This document shows positions 1 through 12,095 of a stretch of 64,000 nt of DNA, piece after piece. The stretch is taken from the NCBI RefSeq assembly GCF_932294415.1, contig NC_065536.1, positions 14,043,974 through 14,107,973 of the forward strand, written 5' to 3'. Made by a program: the position numbers and the translations under genes. The notes below the pieces were generated by a model. That model was not told the origin of the DNA, searched no databases, and saw only the letters and a program-made list of their open reading frames with translations. Source of the stretch: Quercus robur (taxonomy: Eukaryota; Streptophyta; Magnoliopsida; Fagales; Fagaceae). Within the stretch, counting starts at the first letter, position 1. Every line of letters starts with the position of its first letter.

Positions 1-495
1 ATGATGGAACCGTCAAATGTGATAAAAAAGTAAGGGAACCACCAAATGTGACAAAAGAACTGTCACTTGTGATGTTGGAATTGCACAATGTGAAGATGGA
101 ACCGTCAAGTGTGAGAAAAAAGTAAGGGAACCACCCAATATGACAAAAGAACTGTCATATGTGATGTTGGAACCGCACAATGTGAAGATGGAACTGTCAA
201 ATGTGAAAAAAAAAAAGTAAGGGAACCACCAAATGTGAGAAAAGAACTATCACATGTGATATTGGAACTGCACAATGTGAGGATGGAACAGAGTGTGAGA
301 AAAAAAGTAAGGGAACCACTCAATATGACAAAAGAACTGTCATATGTGATATTGGAACCGCACAATGTGAGAATGAAACCGTCAAATGTGATAAAAAAGT
401 AAAGGAACTACCAAATGTGAGAAAAGAACTGTCACATGTGATGTTAGAACTACACAATGTGAGGATGAAACCGTCAAATGTGAGAAAAAAGTAAC
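1..495. repeat. Minisatellite array, about 92-bp unit
   Basis: Five full units and part of a sixth run head to tail, with unit starts near 4, 95, 187, 282, 372 and 464. Each unit carries a GATGGAAC-like start, a TCAAATGTGA box, an A-rich spacer, GTAAGGGAACCA and a GCACAATGTGA end. Units 2 and 4 share CAATATGAC and GTCATATGTGAT variants, while units 1, 3 and 5 share AAATGTGA, so the array has a roughly 184-bp two-unit period. It is cut off by the window start, so its true size is unknown. The open frame across it on the minus strand is a by-product of the repeat. Confidence 0.9.
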
Positions 496-827
496 CTAGT
501 GTAGCAGGTTACCTATTAATGGGTACCGTACCCCCCCTTTTTTTTGGGGGGTACCGTAGAATTACTCATGAAAATGTATGCAAGTTAGTGCATGTAATTA
601 ACATTATCCTTTTAATTAAACACATCCCACAAAATCTGTCATCATCAAGATCCTCTTAGAGTGTCACGAAATAGGTTAATAAAGTCTTCCATTAGGGGAG
701 AAAACAAAAAAGGAAAGTAAATGGAACAATGCTATAGAGATATTTTTTTTATTTCACAATCTCATATTTGTCCTATTGTATTTGGAATTATATTTCTTTT
801 ATTTTAGTTAATTATTGACACCACTTA

Positions 828-1383
828 GGCTCTGCTTGGGAGTTCTTAAGGGAATGGAATGGAATGAGATGATCATAAGGGAATGAAATGTATTTAAGTA
901 AGGGAAAGGAATGGAAAAGAATGGAATGGAATTAAGTAACCTTGATTGGATGTTTTAAAATAAAGGAATGGAAAGGAATGAAAATGAATGGAATGTAAGT
1001 AATCCTGTTTGGGAGCAACATAGAAAGAATGGAATGGAATTATTTTATGATAATATTACTATTAGACCTCTATTTTAAAATAAAGGGTTGAATATATAGA
1101 GGTATTTTGGGAGTTTTAGTAAAAAAATCATTAAATCTAATTTCATTCCCTCCCATTCCTCCCAATTTTTGGGGGAATGAAAATTTGAGGTTTTAAGGGA
1201 ATAGAGAGGAATGAGTGTTCCCTCCTATCTATTACATTCCCTCTCACTTAAACTTTCAAACAAGAGAATGGACTTTCCATTCCCTCAATTAAAACTCCCA
1301 AATAAGATAATGGAAGAATATTCTAAAATTATTCTTTTTATTCCTTTCCATTCCAATTTCATTCCCTCCTCCCAAGCGGAGTC
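828..1383. mobile_element. Harbinger/Tourist-like MITE with TTA target duplication
   Basis: The 15-base ends GGCTCTGCTTGGGAG and (reverse complement of the right end) GACTCCGCTTGGGAG match at 13 of 15 positions. TTA flanks both sides (825-827 and 1384-1386), as expected of PIF/Harbinger insertions. The interior is AT-rich, with many GGAATGGAATG-like words on the left and their complement CATTCC on the right, so the whole 556 bp can fold back. No transposase is encoded. Superfamily rests on the TSD and TIR only. Confidence 0.75.
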
Positions 1384-1853
1384 TTATATTATATACGAAT
1401 TATGACAAACTATTTTTGCCAATAACATAATATCAACAGCAGAAAATTACCAATAAAAAAATTGAGAAAAAAGAATTGTTTGGATGTCTAGACATATTGA
1501 AAAGGGGAAAAAAAAATACATCATGATTTTTTATATTTAAGGAATTTTTTTAATTTTTTATAACTATTTTTAGTTTATTTAATTACATGGTCTACTTGTC
1601 ATGGTTTTATTGATCCAACTAGTGCATGTGACAAGCTTATGTGTCATTTAATTAACGAATACATCACCAAAAAAATGGTGGAAGGGTTAACAATACAAAC
1701 AACATATAACTCTTTTTTTTTTAAGAAAGAAAACAACATGATTATGATTAACTAAATAAGTATGTAAGTGAAGCTGATCATAAATTCATAATTATGATTG
1801 CAATTTTTTTTTTTTTTTTTTTTTTGGGTAATAGATTCACATCTAATTTGTTA

Positions 1854-2247
1854 GAGCATCCACAGCCGGAATTCTCATCTCATCTTATTTTACCATCCCA
1901 AAAAGCCACTTTATCAATTATACAATACAATTTTACAATTCTCCCAACATCCCAACTTTTGTTTCCCTATTCTACTCATTAAAATAATATTTTTACACAA
2001 TAAAATAATATATCCCACAATCATCATCATACAATACAATACATTACTTATTCTTTCTCTCTCTTTCTTTCTGTTCAAGAACCACAATCACCACCACCGC
2101 TGCACTACACACTTGACACCACCACCACCACTGATAACCCACAATCTACCATCAACACCCAAAAAAAAAAAAAAAAAAAAAAAACCCAGAGAAAAGACCA
2201 GACCCACGCCGCTGCACCTACTGCCCTCTCTGACCATTAACACCACA

Positions 2248-2288
<41 letters not shown>

Positions 2289-2871
2289 ACAGCAACCCAT
2301 AGTCAAAAATCAGACCCACCACCGCCGAAGCTCGAAGGAAGCGGATTCGCCGCTGGGAAGCTTGAAGGAAGTTGATTTTGTTGACCCACGCGGGGAAGGA
2401 GAAACGAAAGAGAGAGAGAGTTGCCGAAGAAGGAAAAACGCAGAGACCCACCATGCCGATTTCCAACTCAACCGTGCCGATCTCGCCGATTTAGAAACCC
2501 ACCACGTCGATCTAGAGAGTTGCCGGAGAGTTTAGCCTAGAGTGAAGGTAATGAGAATTGCGCCAATCTAGAGAGTTGTCGAAGAGTTTAGCTTTGAGTG
2601 AAGGTAATGAGAAGAAGAGAGAGCAAGAAGAAAAGAGAGCATAAAGAAAGAGAGAGAAAAGGAAGAGAGAGAAGAATGAGATAATATAATAATAATTTTC
2701 AATTATACAATATTGCTACAGTACCATCTTACAAATAAGATGGTACTGTAGCAGTATTGTAAAAAATTTTACAATTGACACATTTTGCAAGTCCGGCTGG
2801 AGCAACATTTGAAAGCTGAAATGGTAAAACATCTCAACATATGCCACATGGCATTTGGGTTGCGGATGCTC
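1854..2871. mobile_element. Harbinger-like non-autonomous element with TTA target duplication
   Basis: The ends are GAGCATCCACAGCC on the left and, as reverse complement, GAGCATCCGCAACC on the right, flanked by TTA at 1851-1853 and 2872-2874. Next to the right end, 2706-2762 is a near-perfect palindrome (TTGCTACAGTACCATCTTA mirrored). The 1,018-bp body holds two long poly-A tracts, a CACCAC-rich stretch and a GA-rich stretch. The frames read from these are low-complexity and not credible proteins. No transposase is visible. Confidence 0.8.
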
Positions 2872-2874
2872 TTA

Positions 2875-5800
2875 GTGAAAAACTGTATCTTTTTTTTCTT
2901 TTTATTTTTTATTTTTTGCTTTCAAATGTTTAATTGAGAAAAATCTTTGTTGGTATTCATGTTGAAAAAGAAGGTTTGAGAACCAATTTTCTACAAACAA
3001 AATGGTTAGGTGGACCGTCATTCTCAAGCCAGAAAGTCATTTTGAAAGAATTCCAAGCATTCACCACACATCAAAACTAAAGAAAGTGAAAATGAATGGA
3101 GTCATAAGTGGACTTGACCAAGTTTTCCATGCACTAATTCGACTTTGAAATTATGACATGTATCTTTTCAACTTGATCTACTCCCGGTTTGAGATTTTTC
3201 TTTTTTTTCTCTTTTATAATAAAACTCAACTAACCCAACTTAGCCACAGGTGATGTGGGGTTTCTTTTGGTCTGGTTGAAATGACATATGCCACAATTTT
3301 AAATTGCTTTTAAGGTTCTTTTTTTAAATTAATTTGGAGGAAAACTTTATATCGCAATTGTAAAAGTTATCATTACACAATTAGACTTTGAGGCCCAAGT
3401 CAGTGGACGAGCAATACAAGCCCACTTGGGTCGTGGATCTCTTTACAGAGAAAACTGACAAATGGGCTCTATTTCTTGACGGACTGTCTCCGACCTTGAA
3501 GCCCAACTAAACATTATGAGCAAGACCAGCTCACTTCGGTGATTCCTTCCCAGGTGACCCAAGTCAGCAAATGAATGAGACTAGGCCTCTATGGAGATTG
3601 ATCTTTTCATGGACTAAAGGGCTTTTAAATTATAGGAAATGAATGTTTAAAAGGCAAAGTATATGTAATGTTGATTATTATTAAGGAAAAAAAATAACTA
3701 AAATGAATGTGTAAAGTCAATCGTTAATTTTTCTCAAAAAAAAAAAAGAAGAAAAAAAAAAGTCAATCGGTTAATGTTCCTCAGGAAAAAGAAAAGTCAA
3801 TCTGTTAAAAAATTTAATATTATTAGAAATTTTATATAAAATCAAAAAAAAATAAAAATAAAAATCTAAAACCCTAGCTTTGCGCAAGCTTTGAAACGCG
3901 ATCTGGAGACTGAGTTCGCAGGTCGAGCCCAATAGATAAAGGGCTAGGGCTTTTTGTTTGGTTGATGGACCCTCTTTGAGAGAAAAGAAGAACTACACAG
4001 TTTTGGGCTTTGGGTTACGTGAGTGGGCTGAATAGAAAAGAAGAAAAAGAGAGGAAGCTTGGGTTTTAATATTGGGCAGCCATTGTTGAAGCTTCTGAGA
4101 CGAAACTTTGAGGCAAATAAGAGATAAGACTAGCCCATTAGCCCAGAACAGATCAGAGGGTGCCCAAGCCTTAATTTCAAATCTTCCTCTCCCAATTTTT
4201 GTTTTGCTTTTTATCTTGAGCAATATTTTTGTATTTCCATGTTATAGCCAAGATCATTCAAAGTGAGCTACTGAGCTTTGCCTTTTGAGAGTTTGACCCC
4301 ATAAAGTTAAAGTGAGAGAGTACCAAAACACTAATAGGACTTGCCGGTTGTCACTACTCAAACTCACAATTCTTGGACTTACAGGTGTGATGGGTCACAA
4401 GAGTTTCCTACCACTAGACGGCCACCTCTCCTAGTAGTGAATTGTTAATCACCGAGTTCTCTCAAACCTATTTTTCAAGTATCTTAAATAATGAGCATGT
4501 ATATTGGAGTTCTCTCTCTCACACATTGCAAAATGATCATTTTTGTCTCCTCGTTGATTGGATATTTAAGTTAAGGCATATATTGTTATCTCAAAATTGC
4601 AAGCCATTACATTAACATAGTTCATAAATTGAAATAGATAGTAAACATGTTTTCAAATCTTACAAACTTTTTAAAGGGTAAAAGCAAGAAAAGAGAGAAC
4701 GTTTACAAATCCAAATGAAAAATGCAAAAAAGAAAGAAAATAATGATTTATTTCAAACCTGCTAACTGCTAAGTCTTTGGTTCTGATCTAAAAGACTGGA
4801 TGAATTATATGATTTCTTCTTCTTCTTCTTCAAATAATTATTATCATTCTGATAAAAAAAAAATTATTATCATTCTTTGGTTTTTCTCTAGTTTCTTCTT
4901 TGACTATGCAATTAATACCATAAAAATAAAAATAAAAATAAAAAAAATTCTACAGAGAAAATTTGGCTTATAGTTTTTTAAGTATTAATCGTAATTATCT
5001 CTGTTCGGACAAGTTTGCTACTAAAACATGAGTGTTTCTCTTTATAGTAGAGAGATTAGCACCAGTAATTCATTCGAAGCCTAAAAAAAAAAAAAAGTGC
5101 TGCATTTTCTATAAATCTTAGACTCTCTTCCTCTCAAATAGGAATTAACTATGCTTGGATAATTTTCCCACTGAAACCAGAAAGGATCCCATTTTAGTAA
5201 AACAAAAAGAGAAAGCGATTCTCATTTTAGGAAGGTTTTAACTAACAAGTATCCTTAGTATTTGTTAATAGACTATTTTAAGAAAGTTTTAATATCACTT
5301 TCATGAGAAATATAAAAAATTGTCAAAAAAATCAATTGTTTTTCATAAAAAGTTTTTAAAAATATTTCTTAAACTAATGCCCTTAAGACATCTATTAACT
5401 TTTTCCTTTTAGTAAAACTATTAGGACAGTGCCTCTTTCCAAGTGAGAAGGAAATATTATTACATTTTGGCAGACATTCTTTCTCTCACAGAAAAATAAA
5501 ATATGCTATTTCATTGGTGGCCTATCAGAGTTAAACCTTTCTTATTTTATACATGAGAAATGTTAACAAGCACCATGCTACTTCTTAAGATTTTCCTAAC
5601 GTGGGTTTTACATAATAAAAAATAAGATAAATAAAAGAAAAAGACATAAAACTACTTATAAAACTGAAGGAAAAAAAATAACATAAAGCTGCAAAAAAGA
5701 CAAAAAAGTTGTCAAAAAGAAGTCAAAAAAGTTGCTGTTAAATACACTTCAAGTGGAAAAAGGAGATTCGAACCTTGAAAATAGGGTTGGAAACACCAAG

Positions 5801-6358
5801 ATGCACCATTTGACTCAAGGTCATTGACCACGAAAGCTAAACTTCAAATGCCAAAAAGATTATACTTTGTTCAGTAAACAAGGGAGCTAGCACTTTCTTG
5901 GGTTGTGGCAATGTTATAATTTTCAAGTCTAAAGATGACTAGAAGGTAACATACAGTTTAGATATATTTTGGACCCATAAATGAACATGAATGCAATATA
6001 AGTGATAGTCACTTTGAAAACCTTGGTGGCTTCACATGAATTTCCAGACTCCTAATGTACAATCTTCTGTATAACTGAAAAAGGAGAAATGGCTTTTACC
6101 TTGGTGGCCTCACAACACAAATTGATGAGAGAGTGCTCTTATGATATTGTTAGCCATTAATCTTTCAAGTCTTTGGAAAGCTTGAATTATGACTGAGGCC
6201 TTTGGCCTTGAACATATATGCTTTCAAACTCAATACTAACCAATTTAATTTATTTTTGTTTTCTATACAATGCAATTTTTATGACGAATATCCAATGGTG
6301 TTCTACAAGGTGCAAAACTACAAGTAGAATGGACTGAGCATGCCAGAGGCAAAAACAG
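2875..6358. other. Gene-free AT-rich spacer
   Basis: No frame longer than about 76 codons occurs here and none resembles a known protein. Homopolymer and TTC or A-rich microsatellite tracts are common. A segment at about 3385-3620 is less AT-rich and may be the rim of an old retroelement, but no LTR partner or coding domain was found. GGAGATTCGAACCTT near 5763 resembles a reversed tRNA-type B box and may be a SINE scrap. Confidence 0.5.
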
Positions 6359-8266
6359 TCATATAATGTCAAAGGACCTACCTACTTTACAATATAGTAG
6401 GGAATCCAGTTCATATCTCCCTTTGGTAAAAATTTCAAATGCCAGTTTAATTTTTTCCAGTTTTAAGTGGCTGCTGGGTGAAGGGTTAGACAAATAACCC
6501 ACTGCTAGAAGAGCCCGAATACGCTCCAATGTATCAGAGTCAGTCTCCAATATCTTCACAACCTGCTCCATTGTTGGCCGAGCATGCAATACTGGATGAG
6601 CACAAAGAACTGCAATGAGAACATATTGTTCCATCATTTGGGATGACCCCAACTCAGGCATACCTTCTTCAATGACATCCAATGCTCTCCCTCTTTGTAC
6701 CAATGACCAAGCCCAATCTGTCAAAAGGTAAGCCTTCCCCTCAATTTTTTCAAGTGCTTTTTTCCCACTCAGGATCTCAAGAAGCACAATCCAAAGCTGT
6801 AGACATTAATCCCCTCAGTTAACTTCCCATACAAGGCATACTCTGGGGCAACATAACCAAGAGTTCCAGCCACCCTGGTGCTTAAATGTGTCATTCCCTC
6901 TGCGTTAAACTTTGCAAGGCCAAAGTCCGCTAATTTTGGTTCAAATGCCTCATCCAAAAGTATGCTACTGGCCTTAATATCCCTGTGGATGATTGCCGGT
7001 TGGGCTCCATAATGTAGATATGCCAGCCCGCGTGCTGCTCCATTTGCAATCTTCTGCCGAATTGGCCGACTAAGCTTCTTCATTTCTGATCCAAAAAGAT
7101 GGTCATTGAGGCTTCCATTAGGCATGAAATCAAAAACAATTATTCTCTGGTGACCTTCCAAAGGCACTGTTGCTGTGCAATAGCCTCGTAAAGAAACAAG
7201 ATTAACATGCCTAACACTTGCAATAACCACTACCTCATGAGAAAAAGTTGCATCCCCAGCAGCTGAGCAATTCTTGGATCTTTTGAAAGCAACCTGGGAT
7301 CCGTCAGGCAATATTCCCTTATATACGTTCCCACATCCTCCCTTCCCAATTAGATTCTCCCTAGAAAAGTTCATGGCTGCCTTCTTAATGTCCTCATATT
7401 TGAATTTGAACAAGTTGGTACTTCCACTGATTGATCCCAGCCCCAGAATCAAACCAGTCTCATCCTTTGCAGAGTTAGTCTTCTCTCTGATAGATTACAT
7501 TCATCGAATCCAAAGAAACCAAACTGTAGAGCAGGCCCCAAAGATTCCACCAAGGCTACCCAGTACAATGGTATGTAGCTTCATGTTGGAAGCTCGCAAT
7601 GAAAAATCCAGTGAGAACAAACACTTTGCAGTAGTTGCATCAGTTGGTGCAAACTTGTTAACTACAGCAGCTGCATACATAAATGGATATCCAGTACAAT
7701 CTGAGACATTTGCTCTTTCAGGACCATGCAGATATGAATCACCAAGACTCAACAAACTTTTGGTGCACAATTCACAAGCAAAAGTATTCTCCAGAGACCG
7801 GTTACAGTAAAGCTTAACTGCCCGCAATTTAGATTCAGGAATTAGGCTCTCAAACTCTGCCTTAGATGTGATATTTTTGCAGCCCTTCGAAATCCATTCT
7901 GGATGATAGCCACAAGAATTTTGGATATCAAAGCCAACAAAAAACTTGCCAATTAGGCTGATATGGTTCCCAACACGCCTTAGAAGCAGTAGGAGGAGGA
8001 AGAAAGTACCCATTAGTTCGAAGATACTCAGATCGAACCAGGTGTATCCCCTCAAGAAAGTAATGACACTGTCTTGGAATGTCATGAAATGCAGGCCTAC
8101 GAGCACCTTTAATGACCAGTTTCCTAAGAAAATCAAAGTTCAAAGGACAAAAGGCTTCAGAATGGTCTCTTTGCAAGATTTTGTATTTATCAGCAACTGA
8201 AAAACTAAAGCCAGAAAATGCTAAGCCTAGTACCAAGGCAAAGAAAAGGGATGATAAGGGGGACAT
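6359..8266 (-). pseudogene. RKF3-like receptor kinase, disrupted
   Basis: Read from 8266 downward, this starts with a signal peptide (MSPLSSLFFALVLGLAF) and a Cys-rich ectodomain (FCPLNFDFLRKLV, GYHPEWISKGCKNIT). A membrane segment (LGSLGGIFGACSTVWFLW) follows, then a kinase with GKGGCGNVYKG, VAFKRSKN, HRDIKAS, DFGLAKF and VAPEYALYG. Order and wording match the intronless RKF3 family. Lesions: a frameshift near 7952-7960 after KACWEPYQ; in-frame stops at 7501-7503 (TGA) and 7495-7497 (TAA) just after the membrane segment; a one-base loss near 6788 separating NVYSFG from LLEILSGKK. The conserved DVYSFG aspartate reads Asn, and the C-terminal tail is divergent. It probably makes no full receptor. 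Sequencing error could explain single indels but hardly all of these together. Confidence 0.88.
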
Positions 8267-8390
8267 TTCCGAAGCTGCGGTTTTTTGTGTTTGAAGAAAA
8301 TAGTAACCTTCTTTGCCAATTCCAAAGTGAATATATTGGCGGGAAATGAAAGTTTGAAGGAGTCTTAACTCTTTTAACTTTTTTAAACAT

Positions 8391-10144
8391 GGAAGAATCT
8401 TTTATTATATTTAATCCTATGATATCTTTGAATGGAAATAGACAATTAATGGGGAATAAGGTACATTGGATTCGAGCAGGTATTTAGAATTATCAGAGTC
8501 TAACTTAATTCATAAGAGTGGAAATTTTCAACTTGAACTCAAGTGATTCTCCTAACATAGTTATCCTCAATAAATAAAATATGGAGGGGGCTTAATATCA
8601 ACAAGAAAATAACTTGGCCTCCCAAGATCCAAGACAGGTGAAACCAAAACTATCTTATTATATCTCTCTCTTCTTGTTGCAGGGTCACTTTCATAGTACT
8701 AATTTATGATTAAACTGATAATTATATTCATTCAAAACAAATTTAGGGAATATTAATTAGAAAGTAACTTGGCCTCTTAAATTCTAGACAGACAATACAA
8801 TAACCTTAATACATCTTCCATCTTTTGTTGGGGTCACTTATTCAATAGCAAGTTTTTGTTATAAGTTGGTGATAAGGTGTTCAAACTGATGAGGACTTCT
8901 TCAAGGTCGGCTAAACAACCTCCAGAGGGCATTTTAAGCTTTTCTAGATAAGATAGTAGCTACATCAAGTGGAACTGGCAAAATTCTAGAAGACAAAAGT
9001 CGATGCAAGAAATGTAGGACAACATTGTTGTCCATTTTCACTTGTACTGAATGCAGTGAATTAGGAGTGACTATATATTGATTCACTTGACAGAGAGAAT
9101 GTGACACGAACTAAGGAACAATTAGAACTGCTAAAATACAACAGAGAAATGGAAAAGGTCAAGAGCACGTGAGTAAATTTGCAATGACAAGACTTAAGTA
9201 GTTGAAAAATAGGCAAATAATGCTTAGATTATGCATATTATTATATATGATGCACTACATAATTAGGTGTATATTTATAGATTAAGGAGCAAATAGCACT
9301 GCCCAAAAACAATAAACAAATGGGAAAAGGTCAAGAAGACAATAATGGAATCTACATTGAAAATACTTAAGTAGTTAACAATTAGGCAAATAGTGTTTGG
9401 AGTATGCATATTAGTACTTTAGTAAATGATTCATGATATACACATATATTGATCATACATTTTTAAAAAATTGCAGCTTGGGAAGATTTTAATTAAGCAG
9501 TGACAGAGTTTCTTAGGCCGACTATATATGGGAAGATTTTCTGCTAAGACAACTTTCAGTTGATATCAAACTCTCTCATACCATGGTGCATGAGCAAATG
9601 GATGCAGACATAACAATACTTTTAGTTTTATTCGCAAGTGACATATTTTGGGCTGTCTACGATTGCAATTGAATAACATTTTGGATATATTGATTCTTTC
9701 ATCCACCTTTTGCAATGGACAATTAGCAAACTGTATGGAGACAATTGGCTCTATTTGAACATCAACTTGACTCTAAATTGAGGGGGGGGGGGGGGGGGGG
9801 GGGGGCAAAAGGAAGTAGAATTATTAATATAATCTCATATAACTAATCAAGTAGAACAAAAATTACAAACTCAAGTTATCTCTCGCTTTCCATAACAATG
9901 TGTGCTCTTCTTCAATGACAAGCTAGCACTTTGACTACTGACTTAATAGATGCAAATTTAGATGCTAGAACTAAGGCATAAACCTGTCACTGCAATGGAT
10001 CACTTACAAAACAAAAAACTTTTCACCTATTTTGTTTCTGTTTTTGATTTAGAACAGTAAGTGTAAATAAGTGTAATGAACTCTGGAAAGATATGTTTCT
10101 TCCATTAACAGAAAGAAGATTATTGGAAAGGGGGGAGGATATAT
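8391..10144. other. Spacer with two diverged tandem duplications
   Basis: Two old duplications are visible. A unit containing AACTTGGCCTC and ending near GGGTCACTT occurs at about 8590-8750 and again at about 8751-8860. A unit of about 180 bp (GGAAAAGGTCAAGA, AACTTAAGTAGTT-like and AATTAGGCAAATA-type words) occurs at about 9115-9290 and 9291-9465. A 25-base G run sits at about 9781-9805. No credible gene was seen. Confidence 0.5.
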
Positions 10145-10386
10145 TGTTAGGAAAAACATGACTGAATTTAAATTGATGATCACTATAGAGTACATGAAAA
10201 CTGTTAAAATACCAGCCCAAGCCAACTGTACTTTAGTTTTACCATACTCATATTTACTTGTACTCACTCATATGCCTGTCTAATAAATGCAGCCCTTTGT
10301 ACAGTTTTACACCTTTTTTTTTTTGTAAACCAGTTTTACACATAATTCAATACACAAACCTCTAGTCTTTACATGGTATCAAAGCC
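10145..10386 (+). mobile_element. Copia-type LTR with primer-binding site
   Basis: The segment begins TGTTAG and ends ...TCTTTACA at 10373, giving TG...CA borders. It is followed at once by TGGTATCAAAGCC (10374-10386), the initiator-methionine tRNA primer-binding site typical of copia elements. Its length (about 229 bp), a poly-T tract and AATAAATG-like signals fit an LTR. No gag or pol was recognised downstream before the LINE remnant at 11330, so this is the 5' rim of a degraded element. Confidence 0.65.
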
Positions 10387-11329
10387 TATACTCTAGAAAT
10401 TTTCTCTTCTAGGAATTCACCTAGTATTTGGCATAAGAGAAGAGAAGTTGCCATCTCTTAGTCATAAGTCCACCATGGAGATGGGTTTTAGTAACAAAGA
10501 ATATGATCCATGATGGAAAAGAGAGAGAAAAAAAAAAATCTTACCAAGATAACCAGTCAAAATATTATCTACTGAACTAAAACATAACTTTGAACAATGG
10601 TAACAATAGTTCCTTTTTGAAAGGAAGAAGTAGATTTTTTTTTTTTCCCATTTCCACAGGGACTAGGACATTGGATCTAGCCATAAGAACAATGCTTCGC
10701 TGATAAATAACTCACTTCTTAGTCTTCGACCCCAATACCAGCAACCTGGTGAAGGTTGGCTATCCAAGACAGCCTAGGGCAGGGCCTACTGGGCTTGCTT
10801 CTCACAAGATTAAGGTAATCATAAAGGGGCTCATAAACCTGACAACCAGGCTTTAGGGCACATGGTAAAGGAGAATTCAGTGGAGCGTACTCCTCAGAAT
10901 TTAGTAAATTCAACTCCATAGAGAAGCTCTAATGAATCTTTTTTTTTTTTTCATATTACACCCACTATCTCACTTCCATTTCATCACAGCTCTTGCCAGA
11001 GTTGCAAGTACTTCCCACAGTGGTGGAACATCCCAATGCTAATGCTTTTTTTTTTACATCCTAGTTTTTGTGTGGTATCTATGATAGAAATCCAAAATTT
11101 ATAAATTTTCAGTTATAAAACTTGTGGTTGCAGGTTCAGAAACAAATTGAAGTGAAAAACAGGAAGACGTGCTGAAAAATGCTAACGATGCTACTATGGT
11201 AACCCTGCTTCTCTATTATTCAAAGAGCTCCACATCTCAATAAAATTTGTCTCTTTCCAATAATAAAAAAGAACCTAATTCTCCTAATATTGTATATATT
11301 TTCACACACTTTTTTACCCCCACAAAACT
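10387..11329. other. Spacer downstream of the LTR
   Basis: No gene was recognised. The 66-codon minus frame at 10719-10919 (MELNLLNSEEYAPLNS...) resembles nothing I know. The stretch may be decayed copia interior. Confidence 0.35.
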
Positions 11330-12095
11330 AGACACTTCGCATGGCGAGCATGCCGCGACATACTTCCCACCAAGTTAAACCTTCTAAAGCGTAAGGTGGT
11401 GTAAGATAGCCCCTGTGATGGATGTAGGTTGGAGGTCGAAACAACCGGTCACGCCTTCATCTCATGTCCAAGGGCACATGAGGTGTGGGCATGCTCAAAA
11501 ATAATGTTGCCAGGTGGAGCTTTCTCTATGAACTCCTTTTATGATTTGATGTGGAAGATGCTTATGGTTGACCAAGTAGATGTGGACATGGTGGTATCAT
11601 AGGAACGAAGTTAGACTGGGAGCCTAGAGAAGACCAGGCAATGTGTTGGTAAGTTGGGCAGCAACCTATATGGAGGAATATAGTGCTACTACTGTAGTAC
11701 AAACGAACTTGGAGCCTATCATGCAGAGAGCCACGACATGATCCCCACCACCACGATCTTTGTTTAAAATAAATATTGATGGTGCAGTAACTAAAGCAAC
11801 AAGGAAGGCAGGTGTGGGTGTGATTGTTAGAGACGAGTTGGGTAGGGTGGAGGCTGCAATGTGCAGAAACTTGGATGCTCTCTTAGGTGCCATTGAGACC
11901 AAATCCAAGGCTATTGAGGCAGGGTTGCTGTTCGCACAAGATATCAATATCCGGGACATTGCGGTGGAAAGTGACTCTTTAATCATGATCCAAGCTCTGA
12001 ATGGAATCTCTGCTCCTTCTGCGGTCCCGGTAGTTATTGTTAAACTTGTGGTTAAGCGATTAAATTCACCATTTCTTAACGGCTTAAGTTTTTAA
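11330..12095 (+). pseudogene. LINE ORF2 3' remnant: zinc knuckle plus RNase H
   Basis: Reading + from 11330, the translation gives HFAWRACRD, then CDGCRLEVETTGHAFISC PRAHEVW. This is the zf-RVT region of plant LINE reverse transcriptases, followed by several stops. From 11760 an open stretch encodes an RNase H-like fold: FKINIDGAV (first Asp), GVGVIVRDELGRV, IEAGLLFA and VESDSL (third acidic site). Reverse transcriptase proper is absent. Between 12096 and 12135, TAGTATCAGAACAGAAG resembles a degenerate LTR/primer-binding motif. Confidence 0.75.

Noticed and set aside
1..495. Regular repeats resembling a CRISPR array
   Set aside because: There are no unique spacers between conserved repeats; the whole 92-bp unit diverges evenly, as in a minisatellite, in a plant genome.
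2113..2535. 140-codon plus frame, MTPPPPLITHN...
   Set aside because: It reads through two poly-A tracts and simple repeats inside a TTA-flanked MITE, and no domain is recognisable.
7274..7810. 178-codon plus frame over the RKF3-like locus
   Set aside because: It is the antisense shadow of the receptor kinase, which carries all the recognisable motifs.
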